Source: JBLHOS01 sp047623825
Lineage (GTDB): Bacteria; Pseudomonadota; Alphaproteobacteria; Rhodobacterales; Rhodobacteraceae
Length of the DNA stretch: 31,322 nucleotides
Assembly (NCBI GenBank): GCA_047623825.1
Contig: JBLHOS010000031.1
Coordinates: 1 to 31,322 of the forward strand
Direction: 5' to 3'
The notes under the pieces: generated by a model
The model's database searches: none
Told to the model about the DNA's origin: nothing
Seen by the model: the letters and a program-made list of their open reading frames with translations, nothing else
In this document: positions 24,229 through 31,322 of the stretch, in pieces
How positions within the stretch are numbered: the stretch's first letter is position 1
Layout: every line of letters starts with the position of its first letter
Program-made: the position numbers and the translations under genes

Positions 24229-24525
24229 CTACGATTGGTGTTTATGGTGATGCTGAATTACTTCAGCGATGATGAAGTTCAAAAACTTCTTGGCAAATTC
24301 GGGGTCCAGATCGGCCCGGTTTGCCAAATCTTCTAGCCGTGCGATCTGCCACGCTTCGCGGTCAGGGTCAGACGGGGGAAGGTCATGTTCGGCCTTTAGC
24401 TGACCGACGGCTTGGGTGTGCTTGAAACGCTCGCCAAGGGTGTAGACTAGGATCGCATCGAGGCGATCGATGCTTTTGCGGTGCTCCCTGAGCAGCTCTG
24501 CGGCGCGGGTCGTTGCGTCAGTCAT
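24229..24525 (-). CDS. Chorismate mutase (AroQ type)
   Basis: This 98-residue all-helical AroQ-fold chorismate mutase converts chorismate to prephenate for phenylalanine and tyrosine synthesis. The features are LLREHRKSIDRLDAILVYTLGERF in helix one, with the active-site arginine, then VGQLKAEHDLPPSDPDREAWQIARL and FLNFIIAEVIQHH. ATG 24525 has GGAGG immediately upstream with proper spacing. It stands alone between the GNAT gene and rpsP, an arrangement seen in related bacteria, and shows no fused prephenate dehydratase or dehydrogenase. Confidence 0.9.
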   Translation of the reverse strand: MTDATTRAAELLREHRKSIDRLDAILVYTLGERFKHTQAVGQLKAEHDLPPSDPDREAWQIARLEDLANRADLDPEFAKKFLNFIIAEVIQHHHKHQS

Positions 24526-24585
24526 TTGATCCTCCGAGCAGAAAAAGTGGCCATGCACAGCCAATACATACGAAATTGGCATTGA

Positions 24586-25119
24586 TCATGGCCGTGACCC
24601 TTGCGGACCGGCGTGCCGCCAGATGCCCATAGTGCCGTAGAATGGGTGCGAGAATTCTCCGTCCAGGATGGCACCGAGCCGTTTGGCCAGCGCTGCGGAA
24701 CGGATGTTGGTACTGGTGATCATGCTGATTGCAGTAGTCCATCCAAGTGTGTCGTAGGCATAGGCGAGGGCGGCACTCGCGGCCTCATACCCGATGCCGC
24801 GCCCTTCAGCGTTGGCGAAGAGTGACCATGCAATCTCTGGCTCTGGCCATTCTTCCGGAAAGAGTGGGCCGGTTGTGCCAAGCGGTTCATCTGTGTGGCG
24901 ATCGGCGATCATCCAGCGGCCATAGCCGCGCAGCTGCCAATGACCAACCAAGCCAGATAGTGCGGCCATGGCCAAGTGCCGTGGAAACGGGCCACCAACA
25001 CCGACCGAACGATCAGATGCGCGAAATTCGGCAAATGCGTCCAGATCGGACATGCGGGGCGCGCGCAGAACCAAACGCTCAGTCGTTAACGTTGGGATGC
25101 GGATCAGGGTCTCGGTCAT
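24586..25119 (-). CDS. GNAT-family N-acetyltransferase, RimJ/RimL-like
   Basis: This 177-residue acetyltransferase belongs to the subgroup that modifies protein N-termini or small molecules. It has the TLTTERLVLRAPRMSDLDAFAEF start, the IAWSLFANAEGRGIGYEAASAALAYAYDTLGW block that contains the acetyl-CoA loop (GRGIGYEA), and TSTNIRSAALAKRLGA. The target is unknown. The ATG at 25119 overlaps the preceding stop as ATGA, so translation is coupled to the NIPSNAP gene and thus to ffh. Confidence 0.88.
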   Translation of the reverse strand: MTETLIRIPTLTTERLVLRAPRMSDLDAFAEFRASDRSVGVGGPFPRHLAMAALSGLVGHWQLRGYGRWMIADRHTDEPLGTTGPLFPEEWPEPEIAWSLFANAEGRGIGYEAASAALAYAYDTLGWTTAISMITSTNIRSAALAKRLGAILDGEFSHPFYGTMGIWRHAGPQGSRP

Positions 25120-25451
25120 GTCAGGCCCAACTCTGCAGCAGTGGCGCCGTTCAGAACCGGGCGGGTAAAACTACGGTCGTAGTCGATGATACAGCGGGTC
25201 TTTTCGGCATAGGCGTAGGCGGTCTGACAGTCGGGATCGTCGTCCATCCGGGCGCGGTAATCTTCATAGTCGGCCAGCGACGCAAACGAGAAGTGGCAAT
25301 ACGCGATGTTATTGGGGCCCTCATGGGGCAACCAATAGCCATGATGCGTGCCACCCAAGCGTGTGACCAAGTTGATCCACAGCTTTGCGTAAATCTCAAA
25401 TTCGGCGACTTTGTACGGATCAATCCGATATGTGAGCGAACAGGTGATCAT
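25116..25451 (-). CDS. NIPSNAP-family protein
   Basis: This 111-residue protein has a ferredoxin-like dimeric alpha/beta barrel pattern (MITCSLTYRIDPYKVAEFEIYAKLW, GGTHHGYWLPHEGPNNIAYCHFSFASLADYEDYR, then YDRSFTRPVL). NIPSNAP/DUF1330-like proteins have no settled biochemical role. ATG 25451 overlaps the ffh stop as ATGA, and its own stop overlaps the GNAT start, so three genes share one translational chain. A second, broken member of the family is at 20488-20786. Confidence 0.82.
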   Translation of the reverse strand: MITCSLTYRIDPYKVAEFEIYAKLWINLVTRLGGTHHGYWLPHEGPNNIAYCHFSFASLADYEDYRARMDDDPDCQTAYAYAEKTRCIIDYDRSFTRPVLNGATAAELGLT

Positions 25452-26944
25452 TTCTTTTTGCCAAATCCGCTGAGGCCCGCGGGCAGACCTGCGCCGCCCA
25501 AGCCGGGCAATCCGCCGCCGGGCATGCCGCGACCCAATTGCTTGGCCGCAGCCTCCATAGCCTGTGGGTCCATGCCGGCGGCCATGTCTTGTGGCGTCGC
25601 ACCTTTGCCCATCATGCCCTTCATAGCCTGTTTCAGCATGCCGCCCTTGCCCATCTTCTTCATCATGTCAGCCATCTGGCGGTGCATCTTCAGAAGTTTG
25701 TTAAGCTCGGACACGTCTTGGCCCGCGCCTTTGGCAATCCGCTTTTTGCGGGAGGCTTGCAGCAGTGCAGGGTTGGCGCGCTCTTTCTTTGTCATCGAGT
25801 CGATCAGTGCGATCTGGTGTTTGATCACGCTGTCGTCAAACCCGGATTTCTCAACCTGTTTGGCCATTTTTCCCATGCCGGGCATCATCGACATCATGCC
25901 TTCCATGCCGCCCATCTTGAGCATCTGCTCCATCTGGGACTTCAGGTCGTTCATATTGAACTGACCCTTTTGGAAGCGCCTCATCATGCGTTCAGCCTGT
26001 TCGGCCTCTAGCGTGATCTGTGCCTTCTCGACCAAGGCCACGATGTCGCCCATGCCAAGGATGCGGCCGGCGATACGCTCTGGCTCAAACGTCTCTAGCG
26101 CGTCCATCTTTTCACCCAGGCCGACGAACTTGATCGGCTTGCCCGTAATGGCGCGCATTGAAAGTGCTGCACCACCACGACCGTCGCCGTCCATCCGGGT
26201 CAGAACCACGCCGGTGACGCCGATCTTATCGTCAAATTCCTGCGCGACGTTGACCGCGTCCTGACCCGTCAGGCCGTCAACCACCAGCAGCGTTTCGCGC
26301 GGGTTGGCGATGTCACGGACTTCTTGGGCTTGGGCGATCAGCTCATCGTCGATATGCAGGCGGCCTGCAGTGTCCAGAATATAGACATCATAGCCGCCTA
26401 GGCTGGCCTGTGTCTTGGCGCGTCGGGCGATCTGTTGGGCCGTCTCACCTTTGACGATCGGCAGCGTGTCGACGCCGACCTGAACACCCAAAATTGCCAG
26501 CTGCTCCATTGCCGCTGGACGGTTAGTGTCAAGCGAAGCCATCAGAACGCGTTTGCCGTCCCGCTCTTTCAGGCGCTTGGCTAGTTTGGCCGTTGTGGTT
26601 GTCTTACCCGAGCCTTGCAAACCGACCATCAGGATTGGGGCAGGCGGGTTATCGATCTTCAGCGAACCAGGCTCACCCTCACCGCGCAGCGTCGCAATCA
26701 GTTCGTCATGGACGATCTTGATGACCTGCTGGCCGGGTGTGACAGATTTTGTGACTGACGCACCGGTGGCTTTTTTCTCGATCGCTTTGATGAAATCGCG
26801 AGCGACGGGCAGGGAGACGTCAGCCTCCAGCAGGGCCACGCGGACCTCACGCATCGCGGTTTTCACGTCATCCTCGGACAACGCACCCTGTTTGGTCAGG
26901 CGGTCAAATACGCCAGATAGGCGTTCGGACAGATTTTCAAACAT
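25448..26944 (-). CDS. ffh: Signal recognition particle protein Ffh
   Basis: This 498-residue SRP GTPase binds signal sequences of inner-membrane proteins together with 4.5S RNA and docks on FtsY. It has an N-domain (MFENLSERLSGVFDRL), a GTPase domain with GLQGSGKTT near residue 108, DTAGR near 191 and TRMDGD near 249, and a methionine-rich M domain. A glycine-rich tail ends in FGKKK. ATG 26944 follows GAGAGGG and gives the canonical N-terminus; the frame is open upstream into a structured leader (see 26975-27084), but those residues do not fit. It is the first gene of the ribosomal operon here. Confidence 0.96.
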   Translation of the reverse strand: MFENLSERLSGVFDRLTKQGALSEDDVKTAMREVRVALLEADVSLPVARDFIKAIEKKATGASVTKSVTPGQQVIKIVHDELIATLRGEGEPGSLKIDNPPAPILMVGLQGSGKTTTTAKLAKRLKERDGKRVLMASLDTNRPAAMEQLAILGVQVGVDTLPIVKGETAQQIARRAKTQASLGGYDVYILDTAGRLHIDDELIAQAQEVRDIANPRETLLVVDGLTGQDAVNVAQEFDDKIGVTGVVLTRMDGDGRGGAALSMRAITGKPIKFVGLGEKMDALETFEPERIAGRILGMGDIVALVEKAQITLEAEQAERMMRRFQKGQFNMNDLKSQMEQMLKMGGMEGMMSMMPGMGKMAKQVEKSGFDDSVIKHQIALIDSMTKKERANPALLQASRKKRIAKGAGQDVSELNKLLKMHRQMADMMKKMGKGGMLKQAMKGMMGKGATPQDMAAGMDPQAMEAAAKQLGRGMPGGGLPGLGGAGLPAGLSGFGKKK

Positions 26945-26974
26945 GGGCGCAGCCCTCTCGTCTCTATTGCGGAT

Positions 26975-27084
26975 GCCCCTCAGGTAAGGGGCCATGCCAA
27001 ACGCACCAAGGCCCCCGTGGGCGAAACTCGCTGACGGGGGGCGATCCTGCGACAGGTGCAGGACCGGAAGTCTGGTGCTTCCGG
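26975..27084 (-). ncRNA. Four-hairpin structured leader or small RNA upstream of ffh
   Basis: Four stems lie in a row within 110 bases. GCCCCT/AGGGGC occupies 26975-26980 and 26987-26992. CCCCCGT/ACGGGGG occupies 27012-27018 and 27034-27040, with an inner GCGA/TCGC stem closing on AAC. TCCTGC/GCAGGA occupies 27045-27050 and 27058-27063. CCGGAAG/CTTCCGG occupies 27064-27070 and 27078-27084. The last two stems abut with no base between them. The block ends about 30 bases before the ffh start on the minus strand. It does not contain the GGAAGCAG-type core of 4.5S RNA. Strand is chosen from its position as the ffh leader; a separate small RNA or terminator of the upstream gene is possible. Confidence 0.55.
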
Positions 27085-27178
27085 ATGTATGGCGCGCAAC
27101 TACGGTAGGGGCGGGGACGAGTCAAGGTCGGAGGCCAATAGCCGGCAGCTCTGTCGCCATTCTGTTGCCACTAAAAGT

Positions 27179-27691
27179 TCAGATGCAGTTGGCGGTCAAT
27201 TCCATGATGTCGCCTGCCAACATATCGCGCCCGCTGGCATGCAGTTGAAATGAGCGGCGTAGGGTTAAACTGTCCCATTCGATCTGGGTCTGGGGTGGTG
27301 CCTCGGTCAGTCTGGTGCCGGGATAGCCATAAAGGGTCAGCGCCATCGGGCCATCAAATGCGACCCCCGCGAAATCAAAGCCGGTCACGTCACGGGCGTA
27401 AAGTGCCACAAGATCGGCGGCGAACGTCCTTCGTGTGGTGATTATGGTCCAGATCGGGCCGGTAATGGTGGTGCCCAAGCTCATATTGCCTGTGGCGATA
27501 TAGGCGGTAGAGCCGCCTTCCTGGCGATAGGATTCAGCTGTGGTGAAATTGGCGGACCCACTTAGCATTGCGCCGGGGCGAATGGTACCAACGCCCTGTG
27601 TGATCTCTATGACAAACGACAGGCTGCAGCTGTTGGACCATGCCATCGAGCCGGGTAATAGAAACAGAGCTGTGAGAATGGTCCGTAACAT
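27179..27691 (-). CDS. Small secreted protein of unknown function
   Basis: I do not recognise this family. The product is 170 residues, with a signal peptide (MLRTILTALFLLPGSMAWS) and a mature part rich in threonine, glycine and beta-type residues, without membrane segments. Two cysteines, one near the mature N-terminus (NSCSLSF) and one near the C-terminus (TANCI), could form a disulfide. Repeated short hydrophobic-polar alternation suggests a beta-sandwich. It starts at ATG 27691 with no strong ribosome-binding site. It is transcribed toward ffh from about 230 bases upstream of it. Confidence 0.65.
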   Translation of the reverse strand: MLRTILTALFLLPGSMAWSNSCSLSFVIEITQGVGTIRPGAMLSGSANFTTAESYRQEGGSTAYIATGNMSLGTTITGPIWTIITTRRTFAADLVALYARDVTGFDFAGVAFDGPMALTLYGYPGTRLTEAPPQTQIEWDSLTLRRSFQLHASGRDMLAGDIMELTANCI

Positions 27692-28059
27692 TGAACATAG
27701 CTATCACGGACGGGCTAATATCGGAAATCTCTTTGATGTGTATGACCGGCGCAGGTGGATGACCGCGTGCTCTGTGACGCCCGCGCCAAAAGAAAACTGA
27801 TGATTTGGGTCAACCAAATTAGCCCGGCAATGATCCAAGCTTAAACCTGGCCACATATCCAGACTGAGGCCTTTTTGAACTTGGCGAAACCGTAACGAAT
27901 GTCAGCTTTTAGGACTTGCAGCTTTTTGGGAGTAAAGATTTGCCTTCGATCCTGATACTCGGAACTTGGGGAACTAAGAAACCTATCTTTGGAGAAGCGA
28001 ATTCATAAACAGTTTTGCTCAGGGGCACGTGAATGCCACCTGAGCGGTTCAATTAATCC
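27692..28059. other. Gene-free stretch with one strong hairpin
   Basis: No gene could be assigned in this region between the secreted protein and thiY. It should carry the promoter of the former. GCTCAGGGGCA (28017-28027) and TGCCACCTGAGC (28034-28045) form an 11-pair stem with a single bulged A and a six-base loop, 15 bases past the thiY stop on the minus strand. Confidence 0.4.
28017..28045 (-). terminator. Probable terminator of the thiamine-precursor operon
   Basis: An 11-pair stem with one bulge stands 15 bases after the thiY stop. On the minus strand it is followed by AAAACTGTTT rather than a clear T-run, so intrinsic termination is likely but not certain. Confidence 0.45.
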
Positions 28060-29049
28060 TTAATCTGCGCGCAACAGATAATCATTGGTAAACCACGCGG
28101 ACACATCAGGCATTTGTGTAAGTGGGCGACCGTCTTCGCCGCGCATGATGCCGGCCTCAAACAAAAACCTTGTTATGTTAGTGAACATTTCGTTGTCGAT
28201 CAATCCAACCGGTTCGCCGGGATCTTGCAGATATCCACCATCGACCAACGCATCCATTGATGCGCGGACAAGATCTGGATTGCTCATCATTCCTGCCGTT
28301 TGCGCAATAAGGATGTCTGCTGCGGCTGCTGGATTATTGGCCGCAAAATCATAGCCACGCTGTGCGGCCTGCACAAACGCGCGTGCTGTATCGGGGTTGG
28401 CGGCGAGCCACGTGCCATTGCCACCCAGAAATGTCGTGTGCTGGTCCGGGACGCCGTAGTCGGCATAGCGAAATGCGCGCTGCGGACGGTTCAGCAGGAC
28501 AGAATTCACACCTTCCCAAGTGCTAACCTCTAGCGTGAAATCAACTCTGCCATTTGCCAATGCTTCATAGGCAGAAGTACCCAGTGTGACCGTATCGAAC
28601 GTCCCTTCCCCACCGTCGTTGCGAATAATTGTCGAAATTAACGCTTCTTCCCATGCGCTGCCGAACCCCGCGTAGATCTTGCCATCTAGATCAGCCGGGC
28701 GTTGAATATCCTGACGTTCGCCGTTGAACACCAACCGTCCGGTTTCGTGCTGAACAACCGCCATCACCACGGTCATATCCGCGCCTGTCGCGCGCTGACT
28801 GTGAAAGCCGACGGCACTTAGAATCCCAAATTCTGCAACACCTGCCGCCACCAATGTCCCTGAGGATGTATCGGTATAAGGCAAGATGTCCACATCAAGC
28901 CCGGCGTCCTCAAACCAGCCTTTTGACTGCGCCACATACAGGCCGACGTGGTTGGTATTGGGTGTCCAGTCGAGTGCGACGCTTAGTTCCTCTTGGGCCG
29001 CAGCGGGCAAAGCCGCACATAGAAATACAGCGGTGATCAGGTGTTTCAT
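28060..29049 (-). CDS. thiY: THI5/NMT1-like thiamine-precursor binding protein ThiY
   Basis: This 329-residue periplasmic substrate-binding protein of an ABC transporter resembles yeast THI5/NMT1. A signal peptide (MKHLITAVFLCAALPAAA) is followed by the hallmark ALDWTPNTNHVGLYVAQSKGWFEDAGLDV. It continues with TSSGTLVAAGVAEFGI, then GSAWEEALISTIIRNDGG. Related ThiY proteins bind formyl-aminopyrimidine salvage products of thiamine, and the riboswitch and YkoF neighbour here support a pyrimidine or thiamine ligand. ATG 29049 overlaps the thiZ stop as ATGA. It is the last gene of the operon. Confidence 0.9.
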   Translation of the reverse strand: MKHLITAVFLCAALPAAAQEELSVALDWTPNTNHVGLYVAQSKGWFEDAGLDVDILPYTDTSSGTLVAAGVAEFGILSAVGFHSQRATGADMTVVMAVVQHETGRLVFNGERQDIQRPADLDGKIYAGFGSAWEEALISTIIRNDGGEGTFDTVTLGTSAYEALANGRVDFTLEVSTWEGVNSVLLNRPQRAFRYADYGVPDQHTTFLGGNGTWLAANPDTARAFVQAAQRGYDFAANNPAAAADILIAQTAGMMSNPDLVRASMDALVDGGYLQDPGEPVGLIDNEMFTNITRFLFEAGIMRGEDGRPLTQMPDVSAWFTNDYLLRAD

Positions 29050-29801
29050 AAGTCGTCTCCAGTTTGGTTAAGTAGGATGTCGAGAAGATGTGCCTCAAGC
29101 GCGTGGGCGTCGGCAGGGGTGGGTTGGCCAAGCCGAGGGCGCGGGGCCGGCACGGTGAGTTCGGCGATCACACGGGCGGGGCGGCGCGACAGCACATAGA
29201 TGCGATCCGAAAGTGCGACGGCCTCACGGACGTCATGGGTCACCAGCAAAGTGGTCCAGCGTGCGGCACGCCAGCGTTCTTCGAACCATTTTTGCATCTG
29301 GGTGCGCGTCAACGCGTCTAACGCGCCGAACGGTTCATCCAACAATTGCACCGGTCGGGCCTGCACGATCGTGCGCAAAAGGGCCGCGCGCTGGCGCATC
29401 CCACCGGACAGTTGTGCGGGATAATGTTGTTCAAAACCGGTCAACCCAAAGGCATCCAACAGCGGCAGAACGCGGGTGCGGGCGTCCTTGCGGGCCAAAC
29501 CTTGCACCTCCAGTCCCAAAGTCACGTTGTCAAGAATACGCAGCCACGGCATCAGCGCATCACGCTGTGGCATGAAGGCAAAGCCTTGCTGGCTTTGCGC
29601 AAGCGGGCGTCCATTACATTTGATTGAGCCGCGGTCATGCTGCAATGCACCGGTCAGCAGGCGAAAAATCGTCGATTTTCCTGCACCTGACGGACCAAGG
29701 ATCGACACGAACTCGCCCTCGGCGACATGTATTGAAATGTCATCCAATACAGCTGTGCCGCTCAGTGTGACGCCGACGCTTTGCATCTCCAGAACACTCA
29801 T
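29046..29801 (-). CDS. thiZ: ABC transporter ATPase ThiZ
   Basis: This 251-residue ATPase powers uptake by the ThiX permease. It contains a Walker A box GPSGAGKST, a Q-loop region FMPQRDALMPW, the signature LSGGMRQRAAL, a Walker B LLDEPFGALD and an H-loop VTHDVREA. This subgroup also includes nitrate/sulfonate and taurine transporters; the pyrimidine or thiamine assignment comes from the operon. The start and stop both overlap neighbouring genes by four bases (ATGA). Confidence 0.9.
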   Translation of the reverse strand: MSVLEMQSVGVTLSGTAVLDDISIHVAEGEFVSILGPSGAGKSTIFRLLTGALQHDRGSIKCNGRPLAQSQQGFAFMPQRDALMPWLRILDNVTLGLEVQGLARKDARTRVLPLLDAFGLTGFEQHYPAQLSGGMRQRAALLRTIVQARPVQLLDEPFGALDALTRTQMQKWFEERWRAARWTTLLVTHDVREAVALSDRIYVLSRRPARVIAELTVPAPRPRLGQPTPADAHALEAHLLDILLNQTGDDL

Positions 29802-30586
29802 CGGCCATCACCAACGTCGCGCCAGCGCAAGACCACCCGTTGCAGCAAGGCCGTGATCGCGAACAACACCAAGGTCAGTGCAGAACTGATGACGACAGCC
29901 GCCAAAACTAGATCAGGCCGAAAGCTGTTTTTGGCGTTCAGGATCACGATGCCCAGACCTGCCCGCGCGCCGACATATTCCGCAAAGATGGCTGCCACGA
30001 CCGCATAAGTTATCGAAATGCGCAGACCTGCAAAGAAATACGGCATCGCCGAAGGCAGGCGCGCGCGGCGAAACACGGCTTTGCGCGACGCTCCCATCGA
30101 CCGCAGCAAATCCTCAATCTCGGGATCGGTTGACGCGTATCCGTCCACCAGTGCCACCAGCATCGGAAAGAACGTCACAAGCGCCACCAACAACACTTTG
30201 GGTGTCAGATCAAAGCCGAACCACAGCACAACCAAGGGGGCGATGGCGACCAGTGGTAGTGTCTGGCTGACCACAAAAATCGGGAACAGCGCGCGGCGCA
30301 CGCGCGGCATGAAATCCAGCACAATCGACAGGAAAAAAGCCATTGTGAGCGACAGTGAAAACCCCGCAAGGGTGGCTTTGAGTGTTGGCACTGTGTTGTC
30401 CCACAGGATCGTGCGGTTCAACACCATCTGGTCCAGCACCCGCGACGGTGCCGGCAACATCAGCGGGGAGATCCCCGACATACGGACGTAAATTTCCCAG
30501 ATCAAAAAGGCGCTGACCACACTTAAGACGGCAGGAATGCCGCGGGCCAGACCTCCGCCGGGACGGCGAGGCAAAGGGCGCTGCAT
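29798..30586 (-). CDS. thiX: ABC transporter permease ThiX
   Basis: This 262-residue inner-membrane permease of the binding-protein-dependent type has about six hydrophobic segments. The cytoplasmic coupling loop is seen as LLRSMGASRKAVFRRARLPSAMPYFFAGLRISITYAV, with the EAA-like motif. It starts at ATG 30586, four bases after the stop of the YkoF-like gene, and its stop overlaps thiZ. The substrate is assigned from the riboswitch and THI5-like binding protein. Confidence 0.88.
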   Translation of the reverse strand: MQRPLPRRPGGGLARGIPAVLSVVSAFLIWEIYVRMSGISPLMLPAPSRVLDQMVLNRTILWDNTVPTLKATLAGFSLSLTMAFFLSIVLDFMPRVRRALFPIFVVSQTLPLVAIAPLVVLWFGFDLTPKVLLVALVTFFPMLVALVDGYASTDPEIEDLLRSMGASRKAVFRRARLPSAMPYFFAGLRISITYAVVAAIFAEYVGARAGLGIVILNAKNSFRPDLVLAAVVISSALTLVLFAITALLQRVVLRWRDVGDGR

Positions 30587-30590
30587 CAGA

Positions 30591-31199
30591 TCAGCGCTTG
30601 GATGGACTGTTGGCGGAGACCGTCAAATCGATTGTGACGTGGCCACTCGGTGGGCCAAACTGACAAAACGCCTGTTGGAGTGTGGCAAAGACAGGTCCGG
30701 CATCGCCGCTCAGACGGGTACAGAAATTCTTGGACCGATCAAAAGTGCCGCTTTTCTTGAGAAAATCAATGCAGCCCATGATTTCAGCCATATGGTCGCC
30801 CGCACCCATCACATAGAGCGAAAACTGAGCATCTGCTGTCTGCCCTCTTTTCGGTGTCACAGCAATTGCCTTCAATGCGTTCTCTTGGCGTAACGCCAAA
30901 GGCTCTGATGGATTGGCCAGCGCCCCTGTCTGGCAAATCGGGTCATCGGGCTCGCCTGGGCAACCGCGTGACAGGGTGGCGCGCAGAACAATGTGCTGGC
31001 CGGACGCTGCGGCGGCGGCATAAAGGTCGCGCAATGCGGGAAATAAAACCTCAGGTGGGCCGACAATCAAGGTCGAGATATCATCCGTTTCAATCCGTAA
31101 CCTGTCACGCCATGGATCAAGCGCGCCAAGCGACGATAAAATTACATCAACGAACCCATCGGTCATCGGGTAAAGGGAAATTTGTGCGCCTGCAAACAT
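30591..31199 (-). CDS. ykoF: YkoF-like thiamine/hydroxymethylpyrimidine-binding protein
   Basis: This 202-residue protein with two ACT-like repeats matches B. subtilis YkoF, which binds thiamine and its pyrimidine part. Repeat one carries AQISLYPMTDGFVDVI and the ISTLIVGP/HIVLRATLSRGCPG strands. Repeat two has FSLYVMG, GTFDRSKNFCTRLSGDAG and the C-terminal VSANSPSKR, which parallels the end of YkoF. There is no signal peptide, so it is cytoplasmic. The ATG at 31199 has GGAGG six bases upstream, inside the 3' edge of the TPP riboswitch. In Bacillus YkoF goes with an ECF transporter (YkoEDC); here it is paired with a THI5-type ABC system. Confidence 0.9.
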   Translation of the reverse strand: MFAGAQISLYPMTDGFVDVILSSLGALDPWRDRLRIETDDISTLIVGPPEVLFPALRDLYAAAAASGQHIVLRATLSRGCPGEPDDPICQTGALANPSEPLALRQENALKAIAVTPKRGQTADAQFSLYVMGAGDHMAEIMGCIDFLKKSGTFDRSKNFCTRLSGDAGPVFATLQQAFCQFGPPSGHVTIDLTVSANSPSKR

Positions 31200-31204
31200 T
31201 TCTG

Positions 31205-31298
31205 TCCTCCTTGCTACGCTGGCATTATCCAGATCAGCTTTGAGGGTCCGTGGGCTTGCGCCCCCATCTCAGCCGCGACAATACGCGGCCCCCCTGTG
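31205..31298 (-). promoter_or_regulatory. TPP (thiamine pyrophosphate) riboswitch
   Basis: On the minus strand the aptamer core is clear: a G-run (31294-31289), a stem GCCGCG/CGCGGC, the invariant CTGAGA (31272-31267), and the block at 31237-31217 containing CTGATCTGG and GGATAATGCCAGCG. These are the fixed residues of the THI-box. The aptamer is followed at once by the AAGGAGG ribosome-binding site of the YkoF-like gene, so TPP binding most likely blocks translation initiation. It should repress the whole uptake operon when thiamine is abundant. Confidence 0.95.
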
Positions 31299-31322
31299 GT
31301 GAAATAAGAAATCACAGATCAG

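Noticed and set aside
24747..25964. 405-residue plus-strand open frame
   Set aside because: It is antisense to ffh, the NIPSNAP gene and the GNAT gene, all with clear families; its composition reflects the reverse reading.
25538..26011. Histidine- and leucine-rich plus-strand frame
   Set aside because: This is the reverse reading of the methionine-rich M domain of Ffh.
27000..27100. 4.5S (SRP) RNA gene next to ffh
   Set aside because: CAGGACCGGAAG resembles the SRP RNA core, but the GGAAGCAG-type continuation is absent and the bases form a separate closed hairpin instead.
27692..27860. Possible coding remnant on the minus strand near FSFGAG
   Set aside because: A short protein-like reading was seen, but I could not match it to any family, and both ends hit stop codons.

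Overview
The window reads as a chromosomal segment of an alphaproteobacterium of the order Rhodobacterales (Roseobacter group). Three things support this: a MipZ-type ParA ATPase, the ffh ... rpsP-rimM-trmD-rplS-rpmE block with family sequences typical of that group, and an opgC-opgG-opgH set for osmoregulated periplasmic glucans. No species is assigned. No tRNA, rRNA, CRISPR array or intact mobile element was seen. The accessory parts hold several decayed genes.

Layout, left to right. (1) 1-346: the terminal part of a decayed IS5-family insertion sequence with its terminal inverted repeat. (2) 414-1283 (-): an EamA-family permease, divergent from (3) 1548-4546 (+): an ABC transporter and membrane-fusion protein pair of a type I secretion system, followed by an unrecognised secreted protein. 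(4) 5320-9032 (+): a SulP anion transporter, a YHS-domain protein, a membrane-anchored rhodanese and a secreted PHB-depolymerase-like esterase. (5) 9046-13677 (-): opgC-opgG-opgH, preceded by a TTC38-like TPR protein (13712-15079). (6) 15253-18076 (-): a thiamine-diphosphate enzyme of the acetolactate synthase type, translationally coupled to a class III CoA-transferase.

(7) 18.1-21.1 kb is an erosion zone around an intact mipZ gene. It holds a broken phoX phosphatase relic with a large internal deletion. On the other side of mipZ lies a head-to-head pair of relics, an ArsR-type regulator and a NIPSNAP-family gene, that have lost their facing 5' ends. (8) 21.1-26.9 kb: an ABM-domain protein, a strong two-way terminator, then the housekeeping operon on the minus strand in transcription order ffh, NIPSNAP protein, GNAT acetyltransferase, chorismate mutase, rpsP, rimM, trmD, rplS, rpmE. 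The leader upstream of ffh can fold into four consecutive hairpins and is the best candidate here for an uncharacterised structured RNA. (9) 27.2-27.7 kb: a small secreted protein of unknown function.

(10) 28.06-31.3 kb (-): a thiamine-precursor uptake operon. A TPP riboswitch lies directly upstream of a YkoF-like pyrimidine/thiamine-binding protein, followed by permease, ATPase and THI5-like binding protein (ThiX, ThiZ, ThiY). The overlapping reading frames suggest translational coupling, and the riboswitch merges into the ribosome-binding site of the first gene.

Readings of pseudogenes and families come from recognising conserved motifs by eye. No database search was possible.
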